Below, in pieces: positions 1 to 6,925 of a stretch of DNA of 23,361 bases. The DNA comes from UMGS946 sp048421225 (lineage in GTDB: Bacteria > Bacillota > Clostridia > Christensenellales > CAG-138): assembly GCA_048421225.1 (NCBI GenBank), contig DBFNRV010000058.1, positions 1 to 23,361 of the forward strand. Reading direction: 5' to 3'. The notes under the pieces were generated by a model that saw only the letters and a program-made list of their open reading frames with translations, did not search any database and was not told the origin of the DNA. Made by a program: the position numbers and the translations under genes. Every line of letters begins with the position of its first letter. Within the stretch, counting starts at the first letter, position 1.

Positions 1-50
1 ACTTCTTTTAAATTAATTTAATATTTTTTTAGCATGTTGATTTATACTGA

Positions 51-59
51 TGTTATAAT
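51..59 (+). promoter_or_regulatory. Extended -10 promoter of nadE
   Basis: TG at 51-52, one base, then a perfect TATAAT at 54-59, in an AT-rich leader. No good -35 box lies at normal spacing; the nearest TTGATT (37-42) is only 11 bases away. This fits an extended -10 promoter starting near base 66 and giving a leader of about 34 nt before the nadE ribosome binding site. Confidence 0.6.
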
Positions 60-99
60 ATCCTATACAATAAATGTGTTTTGCACAAGGAGTATTTAC

Positions 100-1860
100 A
101 TGTTAAAAAAACAGCAGCGCATAGCGGCGGCCTCGCCTAAAACGGTACTTGGCAACCCTATGGCAAACGCGGATTTAATTACAAATTTTATTAAGCGCGC
201 CTCTGACCTGGATGTTGACTTCATCGTCTTTCCGGAACTTGCCCTTACGGGGGCCAGCCTCGGGTCACTGCTTTCCCATCCGCATATGCTCGACCTGTCG
301 GGCATGGCGCTTGAGAGCGTATGCAGGGCCACTGAAAATCTCAGCATAACCTCGGCGGTGGGTTATCCATGCGAGATAAACGGCAGCGTGCGCAGCGCCG
401 TAGCGCTTATCAATCGCGGCAGCGTGCTTGCAACGTCCTTTTCAGACTGTGCCGAAGCCCCATTCGGCTTTATCCCCTCGGTTGAGTACAACTTGTCAAA
501 GCCCCGCTCCATCTTTCCGCGCAGTATAAACGTAATATTCGGCAACGAGCTGTTATCCAGCAAGCTAAGCGTGCCCGATGGAAACGTGACCCTTATTCCT
601 TCCTTTTTAAACGCGACCGCGCATAGCGACCGCCTTGTTTCCGAGGCGCTCAGGAGGTATACGGCCATATCGGGCTTTGCGGCGGCTTATGCGGCCCCGA
701 ATTCCGGTGAATCTTCATCTTTCTTCCTATATGACGGGTTCTGCGCCATATCCGCGGGCGGTGAAATTATCGCTATGACGGAACCGTTCTCCGACGATCC
801 GTTCGTATACGCGGATGTAAACGCCTCCTGGATTGCATCGGCAAAGGCCGTTCCCGTTATGCAGCCGCCCACGTATTATCTTTCTCAAAAGCCCGAGCGC
901 GCCGCCCATGAATGCAGACGGATTCTAAGGCTGCAGGCTGAAGCGCTTAGGAGACGGCTGGAACACATCGGCGGCAGGGGATTTATAATCGGCGTCTCAG
1001 GAGGGCTTGACAGCGCCTTGGCTACGCTTGCCTCCGTAAAGGCCGCGGACATGACGGGGCTTCCCAGAAGCGGCGTTTTGGGCGTATCCATGCCTGGCTT
1101 TGGTACGTCAATACGCACCAGGGAAAATTCAAGGAAGCTGTGCGAGGCCCTCGGCTGTTCTTTCAGGGAAATCCCGATAGTAGACGCGTGCTCCGCACAC
1201 CTTGAGGCTATCGGGCATGGCATGGACAAACGCGACGTGGTCTATGAAAACGCCCAGGCACGGGAAAGGACTCAGATCCTTCTGGATCTTGCCAATATGG
1301 AAAACCTGCTGGACGTGGGCACAGGGGACCTGTCCGAAGCCGCGCTCGGATGGACCACCTTTGGTGGGGATCATCTGGCGCAGTACGGCATAAACGCTTC
1401 GCTTCCAAAAACCGTTATACGCAGGGTAGTAACCGAAGCCAAAAACGAATTCAGGGAAGCGGCGGATACGCTGCAGGATATTTTGGACACGCCCGTAAGC
1501 CCCGAGCTGCTGCCCTCCGAAGCCGGCGAGATATCACAGAAAACCGAGGAACTGCTCGGCAGCTATGAGATGCACGACTATTTCATATATCAGTTTTTAA
1601 TAAATAAGGAAAAGCCTTCCGCTATCATCGAGAAGGCGGTACGCGAGCTGCCCTTTGAGTCCGGCGAGATACGAAGAACCTTTGATGTGTTCATCAGGCG
1701 CTTTTTTACCCAGCAGTATAAGAGAAACTGTGCCCCAGAGTCTCCGCAAATCCTTGCAAGCATCGGCCCCATGGTGTGGAGGATGGGGTCCGACGTGCCG
1801 CCCAACGGTTTTTTTGTTGAAAGGAGTTCAGACGATTTAAATATGGATGCTCAGCCCTAA
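100..1860 (+). CDS. nadE: NAD+ synthetase, glutamine-dependent type with degenerate glutaminase domain
   Basis: Last step of NAD+ synthesis: amidation of deamido-NAD+ using ATP. The 586-residue protein has an N-terminal nitrilase-type amidase domain (about 1-260) and a C-terminal PP-loop synthetase domain (about 270-586). The synthetase half is intact: SGGLDSA at 300-306, the YENAQARERTQ stretch near 382-392, GTGDLSEAALGW near 407-418 and GDHLAQYGIN near 423-432. The ATG at 100 is chosen because AAGGAG sits 7 bases upstream; an ATG at 34 in the same frame lies before the promoter -10. The amidase half keeps the Glu of FPEL (E46), but the segment expected to carry the catalytic Lys and the Cys of the usual GVEICEDLW-like strand is shortened and has neither. 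The protein is roughly 50 residues shorter than common clostridial two-domain NadE. It may use free ammonia. It is convergent with the ribosomal cluster. Confidence 0.93.
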   Translation: MLKKQQRIAAASPKTVLGNPMANADLITNFIKRASDLDVDFIVFPELALTGASLGSLLSHPHMLDLSGMALESVCRATENLSITSAVGYPCEINGSVRSAVALINRGSVLATSFSDCAEAPFGFIPSVEYNLSKPRSIFPRSINVIFGNELLSSKLSVPDGNVTLIPSFLNATAHSDRLVSEALRRYTAISGFAAAYAAPNSGESSSFFLYDGFCAISAGGEIIAMTEPFSDDPFVYADVNASWIASAKAVPVMQPPTYYLSQKPERAAHECRRILRLQAEALRRRLEHIGGRGFIIGVSGGLDSALATLASVKAADMTGLPRSGVLGVSMPGFGTSIRTRENSRKLCEALGCSFREIPIVDACSAHLEAIGHGMDKRDVVYENAQARERTQILLDLANMENLLDVGTGDLSEAALGWTTFGGDHLAQYGINASLPKTVIRRVVTEAKNEFREAADTLQDILDTPVSPELLPSEAGEISQKTEELLGSYEMHDYFIYQFLINKEKPSAIIEKAVRELPFESGEIRRTFDVFIRRFFTQQYKRNCAPESPQILASIGPMVWRMGSDVPPNGFFVERSSDDLNMDAQP

Positions 1861-1877
1861 CAGAATGCAAATTAAAT

Positions 1878-1899
1878 GCGCCGCCTTTTTGCGCGGCGC
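1878..1899 (+). other. Hairpin between nadE and the phosphotransferase gene
   Basis: GCGCCGC (1878-1884) pairs with GCGGCGC (1893-1899) around an 8-base loop. It sits between the nadE stop and the ribosome binding site of the next gene. There is no T-run after it, so it is not a convincing terminator. It could mark transcript processing or partly limit read-through. The function is unknown. Confidence 0.4.
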
Positions 1900-1912
1900 G
1901 GGAGGATAAAAC

Positions 1913-2767
1913 ATGGATGAAGCCACTGTACGCCAACAGGTAAAGGATATGGGCGCGGACTGTTCCGAGTTAACGGAAATCCGCTCAAAGGACGGGGTGT
2001 CCGTTTACCGCGTGAAGGGCGCAAACAGCAGATATGTGTTAAAAATCTTTGATAATGCGGAGTATTGCCGCGAAGTAGGGAACTATTTAATATTAAATGG
2101 ACTAAGAGTGCCCACAATCGGCCTTATCGCGTATACCGACAACGCGCTGCTGATGGAGGATCTCGAGTTCAGCGGTGAGTACAGGCTTGCTGTTAAAGAG
2201 GATATGGCGGATGAAACGGTTGCCGCGGCCCTTGCCAAATGGTACAGGCGGCTCCATGACCGGGGCAGGGCGTATGTGGCCGACCATGGCGGCGGCATGT
2301 ATATGGAGAGCGACTGTATAACCGGCGCTAATTTGGAATTCATAAGGTTGAAAACCAATACTGGGGATAATCCCGTCTGGAGCGCCTTGTACGGGCGCCT
2401 GCACCGGCTTAAGGAACTTATCGGCGCTATGGACAAGACGCTTGTCTATAATGACTTTTATTATACGAATATGGCGGTATCGCGTGACGGGACGCGCGCG
2501 CTCATGTTCGACTACAATCTTTTGGGCAAAGGACCCGCGGCCGGCGATATAAGGAATGTTACCTATAGCCTGTCAGAGGCGGCGCGGGAGGCCTTTTTGA
2601 AGAGCTACGGCGAATACGACGAAGGGAACGCGGCGCTCAACAGCATATTGGAGGATTTGGTAACGCTGTACTTCGCATGCGTTAGAGAGGCGTTTCCACA
2701 ATGGGGCGCTGAAGCGCTTGACCGTCTGAAAAGTGGGGAGCTGCTCAAGCGCCTTGAAGAACTCTGA
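1913..2767 (+). CDS. APH/choline-kinase-like phosphotransferase, substrate unknown
   Basis: This 284-residue protein has the aminoglycoside phosphotransferase/choline kinase fold. The N-lobe has a likely ATP-binding Lys in YVLKIF (K44). An alpha segment WYRRLH (110-115) matches the usual helix before the C-lobe. The catalytic loop reads VYNDFYYTN (178-186), keeping Asp181 and Asn186. The metal-binding Asp is in MFDYN (D200). The His common in the HGD loop is replaced by Tyr. The start is supported by GGAGG 7 bases upstream of ATG. It lies 52 bp after nadE in the same direction, so co-transcription is possible. Members phosphorylate small alcohols such as choline, homoserine, sugars or antibiotics; nothing here identifies the substrate, and resistance should not be assumed. 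Confidence 0.8.
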   Translation: MDEATVRQQVKDMGADCSELTEIRSKDGVSVYRVKGANSRYVLKIFDNAEYCREVGNYLILNGLRVPTIGLIAYTDNALLMEDLEFSGEYRLAVKEDMADETVAAALAKWYRRLHDRGRAYVADHGGGMYMESDCITGANLEFIRLKTNTGDNPVWSALYGRLHRLKELIGAMDKTLVYNDFYYTNMAVSRDGTRALMFDYNLLGKGPAAGDIRNVTYSLSEAAREAFLKSYGEYDEGNAALNSILEDLVTLYFACVREAFPQWGAEALDRLKSGELLKRLEEL

Positions 2768-3103
2768 TAACTCAAACGGTCTTGTGCATAGCCTTTGGTA
2801 AACCGGTTAAACGCCATAGGAAAACGTAATGCCTGAAAGGGAAAACTATATATGCCGGCTCGAAAGCCTGATGAAGCTGAGTTTAAGACGGCTTCGAATG
2901 GGATATGCTCATACTGAATGATGAACATATGATGGCCTTGGGGGCGTGACGGTCTATCTCTCCTCCGTAATGGCCGTTCCAAGGCGGCAACACCTAATAT
3001 GGCTGTTCTTAATCGGTGTCTGGCCGGCCCGTCGCATTTTTACTGCTTGCGATGGCGCTTCAATACTTCTTCGGGAAACAAAGCTCCCCAGCGTCCGGCC
3101 AGC
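2768..3103. other. Intergenic region between convergent genes, no gene seen
   Basis: About 340 bases between the phosphotransferase stop and the terminator of the ribosomal cluster. Frames here are short, lack convincing ribosome binding sites and do not resemble known proteins. A 7-base inverted repeat, GCCTTGG near 2935 and CCAAGGC near 2980, could form a loose hairpin but has no T-run. I found no clear terminator for the plus-strand genes. Confidence 0.6.
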
Positions 3104-3135
3104 AATAAAACAAAAGCCCGTCCCTGTGGACAGGC
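3104..3135 (-). terminator. Intrinsic terminator of the ribosomal protein cluster
   Basis: On the minus strand GCCTGTCC pairs with GGACGGGC (one G-U pair) around a 4-base loop (hairpin 3116-3135), followed by a T-rich run TTTTGTTTTATT (3115-3104). It lies about 25 bp after the rplQ stop, where the alpha operon should end. Confidence 0.88.
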
Positions 3136-3160
3136 CTGCGTTGATCTTTTCCAACTCTTA

Positions 3161-3667
3161 TCAGTTGGCCTTTTCGGTTATCAGCTCAATCATCGCCATC
3201 TCGGCGGCATCGCCCCTGCGCGGCCCCATCTTGATAATGCGGGTATACCCGCCCTTGCGGCCGTCGATTTTGGGCGCTATGTCACGGAACAGCTTCTCCA
3301 CGACCGGATGCTTCCTGTCCTTTGTGCGCTCACGGTATGCCGACTTGGATTCCTTCTTGTCCTTGGGTTCCGGCACATCATACAGATAGGCCATGATTTG
3401 CCTGCGGGCATGCAGCTTTGAAGGCAGGTCGTTGATCTTTTCAACTTCCACGACCTGATCCTTATCGTTATGCACTTCCTTTCGGACGGTTACGGTATTC
3501 TTATATTCGGAAACGGCAAGCGTTATCAGTTTTTCCGCTATCGGGCGGACTTCCTTCGCTCGCTTCTCTGTGGTTACAATCCGTCCATTCCAGATAAGAG
3601 CGGTGGTCAGGTTCCTAAGCATTGCCCGACGCTGATCCGAAGGCTTGCCCAGCTTACGGTTTGGCAT
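3161..3667 (-). CDS. rplQ: 50S ribosomal protein L17 (bL17), extended form
   Basis: Large-subunit protein located near the exit-tunnel region. The N-terminal RKLGKPSDQRRAMLRNL and C-terminal GGYTRIIKMGPRRGDAAEMA are unmistakable. At 168 residues it is about 45 longer than the Bacillus protein. The extra material forms two charged insertions: about residues 53-82, before LHARRQ, and about 98-122, after the following helix. Start ATG has AGGAGG upstream. It is the last gene of the alpha operon, 39 bp after rpoA. Confidence 0.98.
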   Translation of the reverse strand: MPNRKLGKPSDQRRAMLRNLTTALIWNGRIVTTEKRAKEVRPIAEKLITLAVSEYKNTVTVRKEVHNDKDQVVEVEKINDLPSKLHARRQIMAYLYDVPEPKDKKESKSAYRERTKDRKHPVVEKLFRDIAPKIDGRKGGYTRIIKMGPRRGDAAEMAMIELITEKAN

Positions 3668-3706
3668 TCTACCTTCCTCCTTTTTATATGTTTATGCGTA
3701 GTAATA

Positions 3707-4642
3707 TCAATCTTCGTTCTGACGGAGCGAAAGTCCCAGCATCGCCAGCTTTTGCTGAACCTCCTCAAGCGACTTTCGCCCGAGGTTTCTTACGCGCATC
3801 ATATCCTCTTCGTTGCGCTGTATCAGCTCTTCAACCGTGTTGATGCCCGCGCGCTTGAGACAGTTGGACGAACGGACGGAAAGGTCTAGCTCCTCAATGG
3901 TCATTTCAAGGATCTTCTCCTTCTTGTCCTCCTCCTTGTCTATGAGTATCTCAAGCCCTTCCACCGAATCGGTAAGATGAAGGAACAGCTGAAGGTGATC
4001 AATCAGGTACTTTGCCGCAAAGCTCACGGCCTCGTCCGGCTTCATCGCGCCATTGGTCGCTATCTCCAGCGTCAGCTTGTCATTGTCGGTAATCTCGCCT
4101 ACACGGGTATCCTCGACTTCAAACTTGACATTTTCCACAGGCGTGTATATGGAATCCACCGCGATCTGGCCGATGGGCATATCGGGCCGCTTGTTCTTTT
4201 CCGATGATACGTAGCCCCTGCCGCGTCCAACGCGTATCTCCATACGTAGCCTGGCGTTGGCCGATAGCGTCGCTATCGTCTGGCTGGGGTCGACAACGTC
4301 TATATCCGCGTTTTCAATATCGCCCGCCGTTACCGTGCATGGCCCCGTAGCGTCTATTACAAGCGTGGTTTCATCGGTATGAAGCTTAAGGCAAAGCTTT
4401 TTGATGTTGAGTATGATCTCTGTAACATCCTCTTTTACGCCCTCAATCGTGGAGAACTCGTGAAGCACTCCGTCAATCCTTATCGATGTCGCGGCCGCTC
4501 CTGGAAGCGACGAGAGCAACACGCGCCTAAGCGCGTTGCCAAGCGTCGTTCCCAGTCCGCGTTCCAACGGCTCAATGACAAACTTGCCATGCGTGTCGGT
4601 CATATCAGCACATTCGATCCTAGGCCTTCCGATTTCAAACAT
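3707..4642 (-). CDS. rpoA: DNA-directed RNA polymerase subunit alpha
   Basis: Alpha subunit; its dimer scaffolds assembly of the polymerase core. The N-terminal domain (about 1-230) contains LERGLGTTLGNALRR and the DGVLHEFSTI strand. The C-terminal domain (about 245-311) has the helix-hairpin-helix region with SVRSSNCLKRAGI and RVRNLGRKSLEEV, which contacts UP elements and activators. ATG at 4642 is preferred because GGGG lies 8 bases upstream; an in-frame TTG at 4648 is only 2 bases from it. The protein is then 311 residues, a normal length. It follows rpsD with a 56-bp gap, as usual in Gram-positive alpha operons. Confidence 0.98.
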   Translation of the reverse strand: MFEIGRPRIECADMTDTHGKFVIEPLERGLGTTLGNALRRVLLSSLPGAAATSIRIDGVLHEFSTIEGVKEDVTEIILNIKKLCLKLHTDETTLVIDATGPCTVTAGDIENADIDVVDPSQTIATLSANARLRMEIRVGRGRGYVSSEKNKRPDMPIGQIAVDSIYTPVENVKFEVEDTRVGEITDNDKLTLEIATNGAMKPDEAVSFAAKYLIDHLQLFLHLTDSVEGLEILIDKEEDKKEKILEMTIEELDLSVRSSNCLKRAGINTVEELIQRNEEDMMRVRNLGRKSLEEVQQKLAMLGLSLRQNED

Positions 4643-4681
4643 ATTCAAATCCCCTTTTCTTCAAATTTGCCAAGCGATCAG

Positions 4682-4703
4682 GGTGATTATGTCTATGATC
4701 ACC
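4682..4703 (-). other. Hairpin spanning the rpsD stop, before rpoA
   Basis: On the minus strand GGTGAT and ATCACC form a 6-bp stem with a 10-base loop. It covers the rpsD stop codon and part of the rpsD-rpoA gap. No T-run follows, so it does not look like a terminator. It could influence transcript stability or coupling; this is inference only. Confidence 0.35.
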
Positions 4704-5328
4704 TTGAGTAATACTCGACTATGAGGTGCTCCTCGATGCTGAGGTCGATATCGTCGCGCTGCGGCATCGATGCGACCGTGCCGCGGAGATTCTCCGTGTC
4801 CAGCTCAAGCCACTTGGGAATGGGGTTTTTAGCGCCCTGTTCGCGCAGCTCCTTGAGATAATCCATATCGCGGCTCTTGTCGCGTATGGAGATCACCTGG
4901 CCCGGCTTAACAATATATGACGCTATATTCACCTTCTTGCCATCCACGCGGATATGGCCGTGATTGACCATCTGCCGCGCCATTGGACGGCTGCTTCCAA
5001 ATCCCAGGCGGTACACAACATTGTCAAGCCTGCGCTCAAGCAGGGAAAGAAGGTTCTCGCCCGTTACGCCGCGCATATTGACGGCCATTTCATAGTATTT
5101 CCTAAATTGGGATTCCAATACTCCATACGCTCTGCGCACCTTCTGCTTTTCGCGAAGCTGCGTTCCATATTCCGAAGGCTTCCTCGTGCGTGACTGGCCG
5201 TGCTGCCCCGGAGGGGTATGCCGCTTTGTCACCGCGCACTTTGCGCTGAAACAGCGGTCGCCCTTTAAAAACAGCTTGGTGCCCTCTCTGCGGCACTGCC
5301 TGCAAACGGAATCAATATATCTAGCCAT
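4699..5328 (-). CDS. rpsD: 30S ribosomal protein S4 (uS4), zinc-binding type
   Basis: Primary 16S rRNA-binding protein that nucleates assembly of the 30S body; in many bacteria it also represses its own operon. It is 209 residues long. An N-terminal zinc site is formed by C9, C12, C26 and C31. The S4 RNA-binding domain covers about 97-160 (LERRLDNVVYRLGF, then the HGHIRVDGKKVNI hairpin). Start ATG has GGAGG 10 bases upstream. In Bacillus subtilis rpsD stands alone; here it is inside the alpha operon, as in most clostridia and in E. coli. Confidence 0.98.
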   Translation of the reverse strand: MARYIDSVCRQCRREGTKLFLKGDRCFSAKCAVTKRHTPPGQHGQSRTRKPSEYGTQLREKQKVRRAYGVLESQFRKYYEMAVNMRGVTGENLLSLLERRLDNVVYRLGFGSSRPMARQMVNHGHIRVDGKKVNIASYIVKPGQVISIRDKSRDMDYLKELREQGAKNPIPKWLELDTENLRGTVASMPQRDDIDLSIEEHLIVEYYSR

Positions 5329-5343
5329 AGTTCGTTTGCCTCC

Positions 5344-5745
5344 TTAAACTCTTCTGCGCTTTGGCGGACGGCACCCGTTATGCGGGATGGGCGTCACGTC
5401 CTTGATCATGTTGACGTCAAGACCCGCCGCCTGCAGGGCGCGTATAGCCGCCTCGCGGCCAGAGCCTGGACCCTTCACATATACCTCTACGGTCTTTAGG
5501 CCATGCTCCATCGCGGCCTTGGCGGCGGTTTCCGCAGCCATCTGCGCAGCAAAGGGCGTGCTCTTTCTTGATCCGCGGAACCCCAGGCCGCCTGCCGACG
5601 ACCATGCTATCGCGTTGCCCTGAAGGTCTGTGATGGTTACCATAGTATTGTTAAAGGAGGAACGTATGTGCGCTGCGCCGCGCTCAATGTTCTTGCGCTC
5701 GCGGCGTTTGCGCGTAGCAGTCCTTTTGACCTTTGCTTTTGCCAT
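5344..5745 (-). CDS. rpsK: 30S ribosomal protein S11 (uS11)
   Basis: Platform protein of the 30S subunit, near the mRNA exit site. It is 133 residues, typical length. The Lys/Arg-rich N-terminus is followed by AHIRSSFNNTMVTITD, the GFRGSRKSTPFAAQ stretch and the C-terminal IPHNGCRPPKRRRV tail, all diagnostic. ATG has GGGGAGG 9 bases upstream. It lies between rpsM and rpsD with short gaps. Confidence 0.98.
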   Translation of the reverse strand: MAKAKVKRTATRKRRERKNIERGAAHIRSSFNNTMVTITDLQGNAIAWSSAGGLGFRGSRKSTPFAAQMAAETAAKAAMEHGLKTVEVYVKGPGSGREAAIRALQAAGLDVNMIKDVTPIPHNGCRPPKRRRV

Positions 5746-5761
5746 TTATCGTTACCTCCCC

Positions 5762-6130
5762 TTACTTCTTCCTGCCGCCGACCGTGCGCTTTGGCCCCTT
5801 GCGGGTGCGCGCGTTCTGCTTTGTACTCTGTCCTCTTACGGGCAGGCCCTTACGATGACGTACGCCGCGATAGCAGCCTATTTCAATCAGGCGCTTGACG
5901 TTCATCGAGGTTTCACGCCTGAGATCTCCCTCTACCTTTACGTTGTGGTCAATGTACTCTCTGAGTTTATTGACATCTGCTTCAGACATATCCCTGACGC
6001 GAATGTCGGGATCGACGCCGGTTGCAGCCAGTATTTCAGAAGCGGTCGTCCTGCCTACGCCGTAAATATAGGTAAGGCCGATTTCGATTCGCTTTTCCCT
6101 GGGCAAGTCTACACCGGAAATACGAGCCAT
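5762..6130 (-). CDS. rpsM: 30S ribosomal protein S13 (uS13)
   Basis: Head protein of the 30S subunit that contacts the P-site tRNA and the central bridges. It is 122 residues: MARISGVDLPREKRIEIGLT at the start, a helix-two-turn-helix core with DPDIRVRDMSEAD, then YRGVRHRKGLPVRGQ and a basic tail. It is the first gene after the alpha promoter and leader. The nearest Shine-Dalgarno (GGAGG) is about 12 bases from ATG, longer than for neighbouring genes, and no other in-frame start lies closer. Confidence 0.98.
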   Translation of the reverse strand: MARISGVDLPREKRIEIGLTYIYGVGRTTASEILAATGVDPDIRVRDMSEADVNKLREYIDHNVKVEGDLRRETSMNVKRLIEIGCYRGVRHRKGLPVRGQSTKQNARTRKGPKRTVGGRKK

Positions 6131-6173
6131 AGAACTAATGCACCTCCATAGTTATTTGTTTATATATCACTTC

Positions 6174-6217
6174 CCGCCGGTTGCGCGCGTTTTTTTGCGC
6201 GCCAGCCGCTCCGGCGG
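6174..6217 (-). promoter_or_regulatory. Alpha operon leader hairpin
   Basis: On the minus strand CCGCCGG (6217-6211) pairs with CCGGCGG (6180-6174). Inside, GCGCGC (6202-6197) pairs with GCGCGC (6188-6183) around an A-rich loop. The two stems are joined by an unequal internal loop: eight bases on the 5' side and two on the 3' side. It starts about 16 bases after the predicted transcription start and ends about 45 bases before the rpsM start codon. Because rpsD is in this operon, an S4-binding autoregulatory site is plausible, but the S4 pseudoknot known from E. coli is not recognisable by eye. Confidence 0.55.
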
Positions 6218-6239
6218 TTGGTTTTCAACTTAACGCGTG

Positions 6240-6267
6240 ATTATATCACAGTTCACGCTTTGTTCAA
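6240..6267 (-). promoter_or_regulatory. Promoter of the alpha operon (rpsM-rpsK-rpsD-rpoA-rplQ)
   Basis: On the minus strand TTGAAC (6267-6262) is followed after 16 bases by a perfect TATAAT (6245-6240), preceded by TG in the extended -10 position. Transcription should start near 6233. A/T-tracts upstream (6271-6288) could act as an UP element. It gives the alpha genes transcription independent of the S10-spc read-through. Confidence 0.8.
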
Positions 6268-6335
6268 ACTGTTTTTTTGTTTTTTTCTAAACCGAAATTG
6301 TTTTCCGGCTTTATGATCCGCGCGCCACACCGCAG

Positions 6336-6469
6336 AAGCACAGAGGAGCGGGATCATTTTATCCCAGGGCGGCCCATTGGGACGCTGAAGCGCGTCGTGT
6401 GCGCCTCAGTCTCCCCAATAAAAGGGGCTTTGCCCAAAATCACTCCTCTGAGCCGGCTCCTCTGTGCTT
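6336..6469. mobile_element. Candidate MITE-like element or long-range RNA stem bounded by 14-bp inverted repeats
   Basis: The 14-base sequence AAGCACAGAGGAGC at 6336-6349 recurs as its exact reverse complement at 6456-6469, with one mismatch and then two more matching bases inward. The 134-bp interior has no reading frame of note but several small hairpins, including GACGC/GCGTC, GGGAT/ATCCC and GGGC/GCCC, the last followed by a short T-rich run. This size, the terminal inverted repeats and the lack of coding fit a miniature inverted-repeat element. I see no clear target-site duplication, so an operon-specific RNA structure is the alternative. Confidence 0.4.
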
Positions 6470-6483
6470 TACAGCATGTCCCA

Positions 6484-6540
6484 GGCAAGGGCTTTACGCC
6501 CTTTTGCCAAGGGAGCCATGGCTCGCCCGCGCATGCGCGG
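6484..6540. repeat. Cluster of three palindromes just downstream of rpmJ
   Basis: Going down from rpmJ on the minus strand: a perfect 14-bp palindrome CCGCGCATGCGCGG (6527-6540), a perfect 12-bp palindrome GAGCCATGGCTC (6513-6524), and a hairpin with GGCAA/TTGCC and GGGC/GCCC stems plus a 2-base bulge (6484-6508). None has a T-run directly after it. They could slow polymerase, protect the 3' end of the upstream message or form part of the structured gap before the alpha promoter. Confidence 0.5.
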
Positions 6541-6548
6541 CAGGTTGG

Positions 6549-6662
6549 TCATCCCTGCTTCTGCTTATGCTTCGGATTCTCGCAAATGACCATTATACGG
6601 CCCTTACGCCTAATAATCTTGCATTTTTCGCAGATCGGCTTAACCGAAGGCCTAATTTTCAT
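6549..6662 (-). CDS. rpmJ: 50S ribosomal protein L36 (bL36), zinc type
   Basis: A 37-residue protein of the large subunit. It begins MKIRPSVKPICEKCK and ends NPKHKQKQG, nearly identical to the clostridial consensus. The zinc ligands C11, C14, C27 and H32 are all present. An AAGGAGGG-type ribosome binding site lies just upstream of ATG. It sits between infA and the structured gap before the alpha promoter. Confidence 0.98.
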   Translation of the reverse strand: MKIRPSVKPICEKCKIIRRKGRIMVICENPKHKQKQG

Positions 6663-6703
6663 AGTTCATACCCTCCTTAGAATATCGTGTGCCGGTTATC
6701 CCG

Positions 6704-6925
6704 TTAATTCTTTCCACGCCACGTAATGCGTCCGCGTGTGAGATCATAGGGGGACAGTTCCACTGTAACCTTATCGCCCGGCAGTATTCGTATATAGTTC
6801 ATCCTGAGCTTTCCTGAGATGTGCGCCAATATCTTGTGTCCGTTGGGCAGCTCCACCTCAAACATAGCGTTTGGGAAGGAATCAGTTACGATGCCTTCGA
6901 TTTCGATTACGTCGTCCTTAGACAT
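6704..6925 (-). CDS. infA: Translation initiation factor IF-1
   Basis: A 73-residue OB-fold protein that occupies the A site of the 30S subunit during initiation. The sequence from MSKDDVIEIEGIV to RITWRGKN, with LPNGHKILAHISGKLR in the middle, is typical. ATG at 6925 has AAGGAG 6 bases upstream; a longer upstream frame would run into the previous gene and is not needed. The start overlaps the 3' end of the KOW gene by 8 bases, suggesting translational coupling. Confidence 0.98.
   Translation of the reverse strand: MSKDDVIEIEGIVTDSFPNAMFEVELPNGHKILAHISGKLRMNYIRILPGDKVTVELSPYDLTRGRITWRGKN

Noticed and set aside
34..99. Upstream ATG extending NadE by 22 residues
   Set aside because: It lies ahead of the extended -10 box, while AAGGAG is correctly placed for the ATG at 100.
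2946..3421. Plus-strand frames of about 140 residues at the end of rplQ
   Set aside because: They overlap rplQ and its terminator, have no family resemblance and are antisense shadows.
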